A stretch of 33,987 bases of DNA from positions 1 to 33,987 of the forward strand of contig JAFSFC010000036.1 of NCBI GenBank assembly GCA_017435425.1, given 5' to 3'. Below are positions 15,728-23,495 of the stretch, piece after piece. Made by a program: the position numbers and the translations under genes. The stretch's first letter is position 1. Every line of letters begins with the position of its first letter. This stretch comes from Ruminiclostridium sp. Its GTDB lineage: Bacteria; Bacillota; Clostridia; Oscillospirales; Oscillospiraceae. The notes beneath the pieces were generated by a model. The model saw only the letters and a list, made by a program, of their open reading frames with translations. It was not told the origin of the DNA and ran no database searches.

Positions 15728-16435
15728 ATGGACAGACCCTACATCATCTGCCACATGGTCCAGTCTCTGGACGGCAAGGTCACCGGGGACTTCCTCTATA
15801 CCCCCGCCTGTGAACCCGCCACCGACCTCTACTACCAGCTGAACCGGGATCTCCCCAGCCAGGGCTTCGCCTGTGGCCGGGTGACCATGGAGGGCAGCTT
15901 CACCCAGGGCTGGTACCCCGACCTCACAGAGTTTTCCGGCGTGACGGTCCCGGATGGGGACTTTGTGGCCCAGCATAATTCCAGCCGCTTTGCCGTATCC
16001 TTCGACCGCCGGGGCAGACTGGGCTGGAAGGAGCCCGTCATCGTGGATGAGGACCCCGGCTACGGGGGCTGCCACATCATCCAGGTCATGTGCCAGGGGG
16101 TGGCCCCTGCTTACCTGGCCTATCTGCGGAAAACCGGGATCTCGTATATCCTGGCCGGATCCGACGACCTGGACCTTCCCCTGGCCCTTCACAAGCTCAA
16201 GACCCTTTTCGGCATGGAGACCCTGCTTTTAGAGGGGGGCAGTATCCTCAACGGGGCCTTCCAGCGGGCCGGTCTCATCGACGAACTGAGTTTGGTGGTC
16301 ACCCCTCAGAGGGCAAAAGAGGAGGACTTTCCCCTCTTTTATGGCTATGGCCCCGAAGCCCTGGAGGCATACACGCTGGAGAAAGTCCAGAAATATGAGT
16401 CTGGCACAGAACTCCGGACCTATCGGAAACGGTGA
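15728..16435 (+). CDS. RibD C-terminal / dihydrofolate-reductase-like reductase
   Basis: A 235-aa protein of the RibD-C family (DHFR fold, NADPH-using). It opens with RPYIICHMVQSLDGKVTGDF, has GRVTMEGSF, and ends with YILAGSDDLDLPLALHKLKT, TLLLEGGSILNGAF and LIDELSLVVTPQ, the usual cofactor and dimer motifs. The deaminase half of RibD is absent, and no riboflavin genes are near, so a role in riboflavin synthesis is not implied; many members are stand-alone reductases of unknown substrate. The start ATG lies three bases after the decarboxylase stop, with GAGGGG overlapping that stop. No terminator is visible after it. Confidence 0.85.
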   Translation: MDRPYIICHMVQSLDGKVTGDFLYTPACEPATDLYYQLNRDLPSQGFACGRVTMEGSFTQGWYPDLTEFSGVTVPDGDFVAQHNSSRFAVSFDRRGRLGWKEPVIVDEDPGYGGCHIIQVMCQGVAPAYLAYLRKTGISYILAGSDDLDLPLALHKLKTLFGMETLLLEGGSILNGAFQRAGLIDELSLVVTPQRAKEEDFPLFYGYGPEALEAYTLEKVQKYESGTELRTYRKR

Positions 16436-16450
16436 CCTTCCCCAAACCCA

Positions 16451-16479
16451 TTGACATCCTGTCCAAAGTCCATTATAAT
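16451..16479 (+). promoter_or_regulatory. Consensus promoter of the SCIFF peptide gene
   Basis: TTGACA (16451-16456), 17 bases, TATAAT (16474-16479): a full consensus sigma-A promoter, 50 bases before the scfA start. It implies strong, constitutive expression of the peptide. Confidence 0.9.
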
Positions 16480-16529
16480 ATTTTCGACTATCACCCGTGG
16501 AAAACGGGACCGAAAGGAGCTGTTCTCTT

Positions 16530-16676
16530 ATGAAGAGAATCCAAACTCTGGAGACTCGCGACCTGGCCAAGAGCCTGAAGACCGGTGGCTGCGGCGAATG
16601 CCAGACCTCCTGCCAGTCTGCATGCAAGACCTCCTGCGGCCTTGCCAATCAGCAGTGCGAGAATAGCAACCGCTAA
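16530..16676 (+). CDS. scfA: SCIFF ranthipeptide precursor (six cysteines in forty-five residues)
   Basis: A 48-aa ribosomally made peptide too short for usual gene callers. It begins MKRIQTLETRDLAKSLKTGG and carries six cysteines at 21, 24, 28, 32, 36 and 43 (spacing C-x2-C-x3-C-x3-C-x3-C-x6-C), matching the SCIFF family that is nearly universal in Clostridia. The maturase encoded next door is known in this family to form thioether links from Cys sulfur to a non-alpha carbon of other residues (ranthipeptides). The ATG at 16530 has AAAGGAG nine bases upstream. It is followed by a strong terminator, so the peptide message should outnumber that of the maturase. No protease or exporter gene is adjacent. 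Its biological role is unsettled; signalling has been proposed for the family. Confidence 0.95.
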   Translation: MKRIQTLETRDLAKSLKTGGCGECQTSCQSACKTSCGLANQQCENSNR

Positions 16677-16708
16677 TTCGCAGCTGATGTAATGAATGTG
16701 GGAAAAGC

Positions 16709-16743
16709 TGCCGCCTGATCCTAGGATCAAGCGGCACTTTTTT
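16709..16743 (+). terminator. Intrinsic terminator between scfA and scfB
   Basis: TGCCGC-C-TGATCC, TA, GGATCA-A-GCGGCA followed by C and six T. A strong stem with one internal mismatch. It lies between the peptide and its maturase, so scfB depends on read-through or on a promoter I cannot see. Confidence 0.88.
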
Positions 16744-16779
16744 CTTCCACCAATGCAAAAAAGAAACGAGATTATAAGT

Positions 16780-18153
16780 ATGATTCATCAGTACAAATTA
16801 AACGGATACAACATCGTTCTGGACGTCTACAGCGGCTCCGTCCACCTGGTGGACGAGGTGGCCTACGACATGATCGCCCTCTTCGAAAACACCGACCATG
16901 AGGAGATCATCACCCAGATGCTGGCCAAGTACGGCCATATGGAGGATGTCAATGAGCAGGAGCTGCGGGAATGTCTGGAGGACATCCAGGCCCTGAAGGA
17001 TAACGGCAAGCTCTTCTCCGAGGACCTGTGGAAGGATGTGGAGCAGGCCGCTTTCCAGGCCACCAAGCCCGTGCTGAAGGCCATGTGCCTCCACGTGGCC
17101 CACACCTGCAACCTGAACTGCAACTACTGCTTCGCCAGCCAGGGCAACTACCAGGGCGACCGGGGACTCATGTCCTTCGAGGTGGGCAAGCAGGCCCTGG
17201 ACTTCCTAGTGGCCAACTCCGGCACCCGGGTGAACCTGGAAGTGGACTTCTTCGGCGGCGAGCCCCTCATGAACTGGGACGTGGTCAAGGAGCTGGTCCG
17301 GTACGCCCGCACCCTGGAGCCCATCCACCACAAGAACTTCCGCTTCACCCTCACCACCAACGGCATGCTGCTGGATGACGAGGTCACCGAGTTCTGCAAC
17401 AAGGAGATGCACAACGTGGTCCTGTCCCTGGACGGCCGCAAGGAGGTCCACGACCGCCTGCGCAAGAACTTTGCCGGTCAGGGCAGCTATGACATCATCG
17501 TGCCCAAGTTCCAGCGGTTTGTGGAACAGCGCGGGGACAAGGAGTACTACATGCGAGGCACCTTCACCCACGACAACGTAGATTTCACCAACGACATCTT
17601 CCACATGGCCGACCTGGGCTTCACCGAGCTGAGCATGGAGCCTGTGGTGAGCCCTCCCGACGAGCCCTGGGCTCTGAACCAGGAGGATCTGCCCAAGCTC
17701 TTCGAGCAGTATGAGATCCTGGCCAAGGAGATGATCAAACGAGAGAAGGAAGGCCGCCCCTTCACCTTCTACCACTACATGATCGACCTGTCCGGCGGCC
17801 CCTGCCTCCATAAGCGCATGTCCGGCTGCGGCTCGGGCACCGAGTACCTGGCCGTCACCCCCTGGGGCGAGCTCTTCCCCTGCCACCAGTTCGTCAACGA
17901 CCCCGCCTACTCCATGGGCAACGTCTGGGACGGCGTGAAGAACACCGAGCTGGGTGAGAAGTTCCACCGCTGCAACGTGGTGGCCAACCCCGACTGCCGG
18001 GAGTGCTGGGCCCGCCTGTACTGCGCAGGCGGCTGCGCCGCCAACTCCTACCACGCCAGCGGCGACATCAACGGCACCTATGAATACGGCTGCGAGCTCT
18101 TCAAAAAGCGCATGGAGTGCGCCATCATGATCAAGGCAGCCCAGCAGAACTGA
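16780..18153 (+). CDS. scfB: Radical SAM SCIFF peptide maturase
   Basis: A 457-aa cytoplasmic radical SAM/SPASM enzyme that installs thioether links in ScfA. The N-terminal part (about 1-90) is the peptide-binding RRE-like region; the radical SAM cluster motif is C110-x3-C114-x2-C117 (TCNLNCNYCFAS); GGEP lies at 159-162; the C-terminal SPASM region is Cys-rich (CGSGTEYLAV, PCHQF, NPDCRECWARLYCAGGCAANS, YGCELF) and holds two further 4Fe-4S clusters. I chose ATG 16780 (MIHQYKLNG), as in homologs; its ribosome binding site is weak (only ACGAG-like). The longer frame from 16696 would translate through the terminator. The weak site and the terminator should keep the enzyme sub-stoichiometric to the peptide. 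Confidence 0.95.
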   Translation: MIHQYKLNGYNIVLDVYSGSVHLVDEVAYDMIALFENTDHEEIITQMLAKYGHMEDVNEQELRECLEDIQALKDNGKLFSEDLWKDVEQAAFQATKPVLKAMCLHVAHTCNLNCNYCFASQGNYQGDRGLMSFEVGKQALDFLVANSGTRVNLEVDFFGGEPLMNWDVVKELVRYARTLEPIHHKNFRFTLTTNGMLLDDEVTEFCNKEMHNVVLSLDGRKEVHDRLRKNFAGQGSYDIIVPKFQRFVEQRGDKEYYMRGTFTHDNVDFTNDIFHMADLGFTELSMEPVVSPPDEPWALNQEDLPKLFEQYEILAKEMIKREKEGRPFTFYHYMIDLSGGPCLHKRMSGCGSGTEYLAVTPWGELFPCHQFVNDPAYSMGNVWDGVKNTELGEKFHRCNVVANPDCRECWARLYCAGGCAANSYHASGDINGTYEYGCELFKKRMECAIMIKAAQQN

Positions 18154-18171
18154 CCCAAGGAGGATACCCCC

Positions 18172-18375
18172 ATGGAAATGAAAAAGATCACCTACTCCGG
18201 CGCCGACACCTTCGATGCCATCGAAAAGCTGGAAGAAGGCAACGCAAAGATGGCAGAAAAGGGCTGGGTCGCCCGCCGGGAGGATATGCTGAGCTCCTCC
18301 ACCGTCCGGGTCACCTACACCCGTGGTGAGCCCGATGAGGAGGAAGAGCTGATCCTGGACGGGGTGGATGACTAA
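18172..18375 (+). CDS. Small acidic protein of unknown function in the SCIFF operon
   Basis: A 67-aa protein, acidic at its C-terminus (DEEEELILDGVDD), without membrane segments or cysteines. I do not recognise a family. AAGGAGG lies eight bases before the ATG, a better site than that of scfB. It begins 18 bases after scfB and overlaps the next gene by eight bases, so it is translated as part of this operon. The strong SD, the tight spacing and the codon use similar to its neighbours support a real gene. Function not assigned. Confidence 0.75.
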   Translation: MEMKKITYSGADTFDAIEKLEEGNAKMAEKGWVARREDMLSSSTVRVTYTRGEPDEEEELILDGVDD

Positions 18376-19003
18376 ACCCGTCTTCTCTCTGAAACACTTC
18401 CTGCGCCGTGCCCTTCTGGTCCTGGTGATCCTGGGCCTGCTGGGTCTTGGCTTTGCCCTGGGCATCAGCGGCTATGTGGTCCATTCCACAAAGGATGCCA
18501 TTTTGACCCAGGAGGACACCCCGCCGGAACCCCTGGACTGCATCCTGGTCCTGGGCTGTGGTATCCGTCCCGACGGCTCCCCCACCCCCATGCTGGCCAG
18601 CCGCCTCACCCGAGGGGTAGAGCTGTACCAGGCCGGCTGGGCGGACAAGGTCCTGCTGTCCGGCGACAACAGCGGAGAGGACTACAACGAGCTGGCCACC
18701 ATGGAACGGGTCATTCTGGACCTGGGCGTCCCTCAGGAGGCCATTGTGATGGACCACGCCGGGTTCTCCACCTACGAGAGCATCCACCGGGCCAAGCACG
18801 AGTTTGGTATGCAGAGGGTGGTTATCATCACCCAGGAGTACCACCTGTACCGGGCCCTCTATCTGGCCGATGCCCTGGGCCTGGAGGCTTACGGTGTAGC
18901 CGCCGCTCCCCGGAACGATGCCGGGCAGATCGGTCGTTCCCTCCGGGAAATTTTAGCCCGGGATAAGGACTTCTTCACAGCCATCCTTCAGCCAACCCCA
19001 TAA
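18368..19003 (+). CDS. YdcF/SanA/ElyC-like (DUF218) membrane protein
   Basis: A 211-aa protein with one N-terminal membrane anchor (ALLVLVILGLLGLGFALGI, about 15-35) and an outside DUF218 domain: CILVLGCGIRPDGSPTPMLASR, KVLLSGDN, YESIHRAKHEFG and RVVIITQEYHLYRALYLA. The family (SanA, ElyC, YdcF) is linked to envelope integrity and possibly to polyprenyl-phosphate metabolism; the reaction is not established. Start ATG at 18368 overlaps the preceding 67-aa gene by eight bases, which implies translational coupling. A strong terminator follows at 19011. Confidence 0.85.
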   Translation: MTKPVFSLKHFLRRALLVLVILGLLGLGFALGISGYVVHSTKDAILTQEDTPPEPLDCILVLGCGIRPDGSPTPMLASRLTRGVELYQAGWADKVLLSGDNSGEDYNELATMERVILDLGVPQEAIVMDHAGFSTYESIHRAKHEFGMQRVVIITQEYHLYRALYLADALGLEAYGVAAAPRNDAGQIGRSLREILARDKDFFTAILQPTP

Positions 19004-19010
19004 CCATTAC

Positions 19011-19048
19011 AATTCCCTGGAACCAGTGGTTCCAGGGAATTTTTGTTT
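19011..19048 (+). terminator. Terminator of the scfB operon
   Basis: AATTCCCTGGAACCA and TGGTTCCAGGGAATT pair with one central base, followed by TTTGTTT. A strong stem seven bases after the DUF218 stop. Confidence 0.9.
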
Positions 19049-19087
19049 GAAAGCATCCAAACGGAGTGGAATGCTCCGGAGATTCTG

Positions 19088-19096
19088 TGCTAGAAT
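19088..19096 (+). promoter_or_regulatory. Possible extended -10 promoter of the SLH-ZinT gene
   Basis: TGCTAGAAT is an extended -10 element; no good -35 is seen 16-18 bases upstream. Transcription would begin just before the palindromes at 19108, giving a structured leader of about 110 bases. Confidence 0.4.
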
Positions 19097-19107
19097 AAAC
19101 TCACATA

Positions 19108-19202
19108 GGTTAGCTATAGCTAACCTTTTGCCCTGCAGGGCAAAAGGTTTCGCTCGGGACGCCGGGCGTTTGTTTTTACCCAAATAGTTAGCTTTCGCTA
19201 AC
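19108..19202. repeat. Cluster of palindromes in the SLH-ZinT gene leader
   Basis: Three inverted repeats: an 18-bp palindrome GGTTAGCTATAGCTAACC (19108-19125), an overlapping 24-bp palindrome with arms CCTTTTGCCCTG/CAGGGCAAAAGG (19124-19147), and GTTAGC-TTTC-GCTAAC (19187-19202) immediately before the ribosome binding site. The first and third share the half-site GTTAGC/GCTAAC, so they may be two operators of one regulator or RNA hairpins controlling translation. Confidence 0.6.
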
Positions 19203-19216
19203 ACAAGGAGGAGTTT

Positions 19217-22200
19217 ATGTACAAAACCAAAAATTCCCTGCGCAGACGACTGCTGGCCATGATGATGGCCGTCGTCATGGCCATGGGTCTCATGCCCACT
19301 GCCTTCGCCACCGAAGGTGAAAGTGGCACAACCAAGTATAGTGTTTCTGTGCGGGATGACATCGCCAACGGCACCGTCTCCGTCTCTGCTGCAGAATCTG
19401 CAGAAGGCACCACCATTACCGTCACCGCCACACCTGCGGAAGGCTACGTCCTGACCCAGGTGGGTTATTGGACGGTGGATACCAATGAAAAAGCAGGCAG
19501 TCTGGTGGAAGTAACCGCTGATAAAAACGGCGAGTACTCCTTTGTTATGCCCGCATCCAACGTCGTGGTCGGCGCAGCCTTCCAGGATAGTTCCAAGCCC
19601 ATCCTGGTTTCCAGACTCAACAGCAACCAAATCGTTGATGCCAATAAGGAAGACTGGTCCCTGTACATCGCCAATGGCGATGCTTACCTGAACGTAGGCG
19701 ACGAAGAAACCTCCGTCTATCTGCGTATGGACAAGCGGTTCTTTGAGCTGGAAAACGTCTCCATGACCCTGGAAGTCCGTCAGTATTCTGATGGCGGCTA
19801 CATTCTTGCCGGTGAGCAGACCTATACCGGAGAGGACCTGCAGGCTCTCAAAGCCTCTGCCGAAGCTGATGAGGATGTCTATATTTTCACCTCCATCAAC
19901 ATCCCCATCACCAAGGACCTTCGAGAGAATTATAATGCCTACTGCGTAGTAAAGCTCAACATCCCCTCTTGGGTGGACGCCAAGGGAAATCCCATGTCCC
20001 GCTGGACCTATACCGGCACCGATACCATCATCTTTGCCGAAGGCGTGCAGCTGCCTGAAGCTATGGTGTGGCTGTACAACTTAGACGATGACTCTTACCG
20101 TGGCGCACTCGTCCGGGATATCCTGGACGAACTGGACATCGCAGCTGGTACCGTCAACAGCGATAACCTGGGCCAGCGTATCGGCTACCTGATCCAGTGG
20201 CCTGGCTATGAAGCCGTTGCAGACCCCTACAGCGGCAACGAATATGATGTGGAATACATGCTGATGGCCAACCTGACTGAAGTTCAGCTGGACAATCTGC
20301 TGGACTCCATGCAGAACCATAACATTCGCATCAATCTGAAGTCCCTTCCCACTGCCTGGACCGCCAGCAAGACCTTCGAGGAACTCTTTGACATCATGGC
20401 CGAGGAGGACGAAGTCCTGAAAGCCGCCATTGCCCTGGACAAGATGATCTATGCTGCCGAAGCTCTGGACAAAGAAACCTACAGCAGCAGCGAATACTGG
20501 GATTCTTTCCAACAGGCTTTGGCCGCAGCCATTGTCGCTCTAGCCACTGACGCAGAGGAAGACCCCGCAGGCGCAAACCTCTACATCAATGCCCGGGAAG
20601 CCCTGCTGGATGCCTATCTGAAGGTCACCAACAAGCTGGCTCTGGCTGGTGATCTGTCTATCTCCTGCAAGGAAGAAGAGGACGGCCAGGTCACCCTGTC
20701 CGCAAGCCTTTCTGATGAGGATGCGACCTTCTCCCACAGCTGGGCAATCGGCCAGACCGTAGCTTCCACCGAGTCCACGCTGACCATCCCTGCCTCCGAT
20801 GTCTACAAGGTCAAACTGACCATCTCCGGCACCGGTAGCTACTATGGCGAACTGGCTGCATCCCTGTCTGTTCCCACCGCCCCCACCTTTACCGCCTCTT
20901 CCAAGGACACCAGCATCACCGTTTCCGTGAACGAGGTCGGTGCCCTGCCTCAGAACACCCCCCCTGTTCAAAGCATCACCGCTGACCTGTATCTGGGTGA
21001 CACCCTGGTGGACTCCAAGTCTGTTGGTGAGGACATGACCGCAGCCTTCTCCGGACTCACCGCCAAGACTCAGTACACCGTCAAGGTCTACGCCTCCAAC
21101 GTGGTAGGCCGCAGCAATATTACTTCCCAGGTCATTTCCACCAGCACCATCACCGTGGACGGCAAAGATGTGGTGGACAACGGCAACTACACCTTCGCCG
21201 GTCTGGACCTGACCGACACCACCCTCTTCCCCAACGGTGCCAACGACGCCTACCAGGTGACCATCAACGGCGAGACCAAACTGGTGGGCGACACCACCCT
21301 TAAGAACTGGGTGGGTAACTGGGAGTCCTGGCAGGACTGGATCTATCCCGACGCCGCCATGAAGGCCCGTTACCCCCACCTGGAAAAGGTCTGGAACCTG
21401 GCCTTCGACGCTTACATCAAGGCCTTTGAGGGCACCTTCATGGAAGAAACCATCAAGGCACAGTACAAGACCGTGGACGACCTGAAGCAGTACTGGTATG
21501 ACATGACCTACACCAACGGCGTGGCCGACATCCAGGTCACCGAAACCAGTGACGGCTATTCCCTGACCTGGCTGGACAAGGACGGCCAGACCCTGACCTC
21601 CGACAGCTACACCATGACCGGCAAGATCCTCAACGGTCTGGAAGGTGCCACCATGTACGTCTTCACTGCCGACACCCTGGACGCTGACAGCCCCTACAAG
21701 TATCTGGTCACCATGGTCCCCGACATGGAAGGCGATGCTGAAAAGCCCATCGCCCGCCACTACCACTTCCAATTCGGCAGCGATCTGGATGCCATCCTGG
21801 CCAATGGCCAGCTGAACAACGGCCTGACCTATGACCAGACTACCGGCAAGAAGGTCAGCGATATGGTGGATAAGTCCTGGTACGCCACCATGACCGACGA
21901 AGATGCCACCGATGTTGCCAAGTACAATGTCATCCTGGGCATGCACAGAGCTGAAAAGTGGAGCAAGCTGCCCAGCAGCGGCAGCAGCGGTTCTTCCTCC
22001 TCCAAGCCTCCCGTGGTGAAGCCGGAAGAACCCGTGGTTCCCGAGGAGCCTGTGGTCCCCGAAGAACCCCCCGTCGCAGGCGAGTTCACTGACGTGAGCA
22101 GCGACAAGTGGTTCCACAGCGACGTGTCCTATGTGGTGGAAAAGGGTATCATGAAGGGCACCTCCGAGGACTCCTTCAGCCCCAACAGCACCACCACCCG

Positions 22201-22573
22201 CGCCATGCTCATGACCATCCTGGCCCGTCTGGCCGGTGAGGACACCGAAGGCGGCGCCAACTGGTACGAAAAGGGCATGGCCTGGGCCATGGAGAACGGC
22301 ATCTCCGACGGCTCCAATCCCAACGGTGTTATCACCCGTGAGCAGCTGGCCACCATGCTGTGGCGCTATGCAGGCTCTCCCGAAGCGGAGGGCAGCCTGG
22401 ACAGCTTCACCGACGGCCCGCAGGTCAGCGATTACGCTCTGCAGGCCATGACCTGGGCTGTGGAAAGCGGCATCCTGAACGGCAACACCGATGGCTCCCT
22501 GGATCCCCAGGGCAGCGCCACCCGTGCCCAGATGGCAGCTATGCTCCATCGTTTCTGCGAGAATACTCTGTAA
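19217..22573 (+). CDS. Secreted SLH-anchored protein with a ZinT-like zinc-binding domain
   Basis: A 1118-aa exported wall protein. Signal peptide 1-31 (basic start, hydrophobic core, cleavage after AFA). A bacterial-repeat-type domain follows (about 40-122), then unassigned beta-rich regions, a FIVAR-like helical segment (about 400-475) and Ig/Fn3-like strands (about 480-645). Residues about 690-895 resemble the ZinT/YodA zinc protein: NWVGNWESWQDW, YATMTDEDAT and ARHYHFQFGSD, whose His848-x-His850 fits the known zinc ligands of ZinT. A Ser/Gly then Pro-Glu-Val linker (915-955) leads to three SLH repeats (956-1118) that bind the wall polymer. AAGGAGGAG precedes the ATG. Likely role: zinc capture or buffering at the surface (inference). 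The 5' two-thirds use fewer C-ending codons than the ZinT-SLH part, hinting at a mosaic gene. Confidence 0.85.
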   Translation: MYKTKNSLRRRLLAMMMAVVMAMGLMPTAFATEGESGTTKYSVSVRDDIANGTVSVSAAESAEGTTITVTATPAEGYVLTQVGYWTVDTNEKAGSLVEVTADKNGEYSFVMPASNVVVGAAFQDSSKPILVSRLNSNQIVDANKEDWSLYIANGDAYLNVGDEETSVYLRMDKRFFELENVSMTLEVRQYSDGGYILAGEQTYTGEDLQALKASAEADEDVYIFTSINIPITKDLRENYNAYCVVKLNIPSWVDAKGNPMSRWTYTGTDTIIFAEGVQLPEAMVWLYNLDDDSYRGALVRDILDELDIAAGTVNSDNLGQRIGYLIQWPGYEAVADPYSGNEYDVEYMLMANLTEVQLDNLLDSMQNHNIRINLKSLPTAWTASKTFEELFDIMAEEDEVLKAAIALDKMIYAAEALDKETYSSSEYWDSFQQALAAAIVALATDAEEDPAGANLYINAREALLDAYLKVTNKLALAGDLSISCKEEEDGQVTLSASLSDEDATFSHSWAIGQTVASTESTLTIPASDVYKVKLTISGTGSYYGELAASLSVPTAPTFTASSKDTSITVSVNEVGALPQNTPPVQSITADLYLGDTLVDSKSVGEDMTAAFSGLTAKTQYTVKVYASNVVGRSNITSQVISTSTITVDGKDVVDNGNYTFAGLDLTDTTLFPNGANDAYQVTINGETKLVGDTTLKNWVGNWESWQDWIYPDAAMKARYPHLEKVWNLAFDAYIKAFEGTFMEETIKAQYKTVDDLKQYWYDMTYTNGVADIQVTETSDGYSLTWLDKDGQTLTSDSYTMTGKILNGLEGATMYVFTADTLDADSPYKYLVTMVPDMEGDAEKPIARHYHFQFGSDLDAILANGQLNNGLTYDQTTGKKVSDMVDKSWYATMTDEDATDVAKYNVILGMHRAEKWSKLPSSGSSGSSSSKPPVVKPEEPVVPEEPVVPEEPPVAGEFTDVSSDKWFHSDVSYVVEKGIMKGTSEDSFSPNSTTTRAMLMTILARLAGEDTEGGANWYEKGMAWAMENGISDGSNPNGVITREQLATMLWRYAGSPEAEGSLDSFTDGPQVSDYALQAMTWAVESGILNGNTDGSLDPQGSATRAQMAAMLHRFCENTL

Positions 22574-22598
22574 TCCTTTCCTCTCCTTTCAAAAAGAT

Positions 22599-22626
22599 CC
22601 CCCCGAAACCGCTCGGTTTCGGGGGG
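22599..22626. terminator. Bidirectional terminator between the SLH-ZinT and FAH genes
   Basis: CCCCCCGAAACCG pairs with CGGTTTCGGGGGG. On the minus strand it is followed by ATCTTTTTG, on the plus strand by ACCTTTC, so it fits convergent termination and works better for the minus-strand operon. Confidence 0.85.
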
Positions 22627-22631
22627 ACCTT

Positions 22632-23492
22632 TCATTCTACGGTGTTTTCCAATGTGCCGATGCCCACGATCTGGCAGGTGACCACATCGCCCTTCTTCAG
22701 GAACTTGGGCGGGTCGAAGCCCATGCCCACCCCGGCGGGGGTGCCGGTGGCGATGACGGTGCCTGCCCGGAGGGTCATGCCCTGGGACAGTTCATGGATG
22801 ATGTGGCGGATGCCGAAGATCAGCTCATCGGTGACGGCATCCTGGCGCAGCTCCCCGTTGACCCAGGTGCGGATGGCCTGGGCAGGAGGCTGGGCAAACT
22901 CATCTTTCGTGACGATGCAGGGTCCCATGGGGGTGAAGCCGTCCAGACCTTTTCCGAAGTACCACTGCTTGTGGCCGGTCTGAAGGTTCCGAGCGGAGAC
23001 ATCGTTGACGATGGTGTAGCCGAAGACGTAGTCGAAGGCGTCCTCCTCGGACACGTTCACAGCATCCTTCCCCAGAATGACGGCCAGCTCGGTCTCGTAG
23101 TCCAGGCTGTCCACAATGTCGAAGTGGCCGGGGATGGGTGCATCGGGACCGGGGCAGTGGGTGGCCCGCTTGGAGAAGTAGACCGCCCGGGCCTTTTCCC
23201 GGGTGAAGGCCTGGGCGTCGAACTGCTCGGCCTCGGCCTTGTGCTTCTGGTAGTTCATGCCCAGGCAGATGACATCCTGCATGGGGTTGGGAATGGGGGC
23301 CAGGAGGGTGACCTCCTCAAAGAAGATCTCTCCCATCTCCCGCTGGGCCTGGGCCAGGATCCGGTCCCGGTTTTCCGGGTCGTCGGTCAGCAGGTCATTC
23401 ATGGTCTCATAGGGCAGGACGGCCAGCCGGCCGTCTGCATCCTCCAGGCAGACCAGGGCCCTGCCCTGGTGCTCTACCGTGTACAGTCTCAT
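22632..23492 (-). CDS. Fumarylacetoacetate hydrolase (FAH) family enzyme
   Basis: A 286-aa cytoplasmic enzyme. The C-terminal FAH domain (about 70-286) shows CLGMNYQKHKAE, the metal ligands in DSLDYETELAVILGK, NDVSARNLQ, GKGLDGFTPMGP and TGTPAGVGMGF. The family comprises Mg-dependent C-C bond hydrolases, hydratases, isomerases and acylpyruvases/oxaloacetate decarboxylases; the substrate is not readable here. ATG at 23490-23492 comes three bases after the threonine-aldolase-like gene, with GAGGGG across that stop codon, so both enzymes are made from one message. No aromatic catabolism genes are nearby, which argues against a true fumarylacetoacetase. Confidence 0.88.
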   Translation of the reverse strand: MRLYTVEHQGRALVCLEDADGRLAVLPYETMNDLLTDDPENRDRILAQAQREMGEIFFEEVTLLAPIPNPMQDVICLGMNYQKHKAEAEQFDAQAFTREKARAVYFSKRATHCPGPDAPIPGHFDIVDSLDYETELAVILGKDAVNVSEEDAFDYVFGYTIVNDVSARNLQTGHKQWYFGKGLDGFTPMGPCIVTKDEFAQPPAQAIRTWVNGELRQDAVTDELIFGIRHIIHELSQGMTLRAGTVIATGTPAGVGMGFDPPKFLKKGDVVTCQIVGIGTLENTVE

Positions 23493-23495
23493 GGC

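Noticed and set aside
16696..16779. N-terminal extension of the SCIFF maturase (start at 16696)
   Set aside because: It would translate through the terminator hairpin, and the family begins at the MIHQYKLNG-type start.
20540..22549. 669-codon minus-strand frame opposite the SLH-ZinT gene
   Set aside because: It is an antisense shadow rich in Gly/Val/His; the plus strand has a signal peptide, ZinT-like motifs and SLH repeats.
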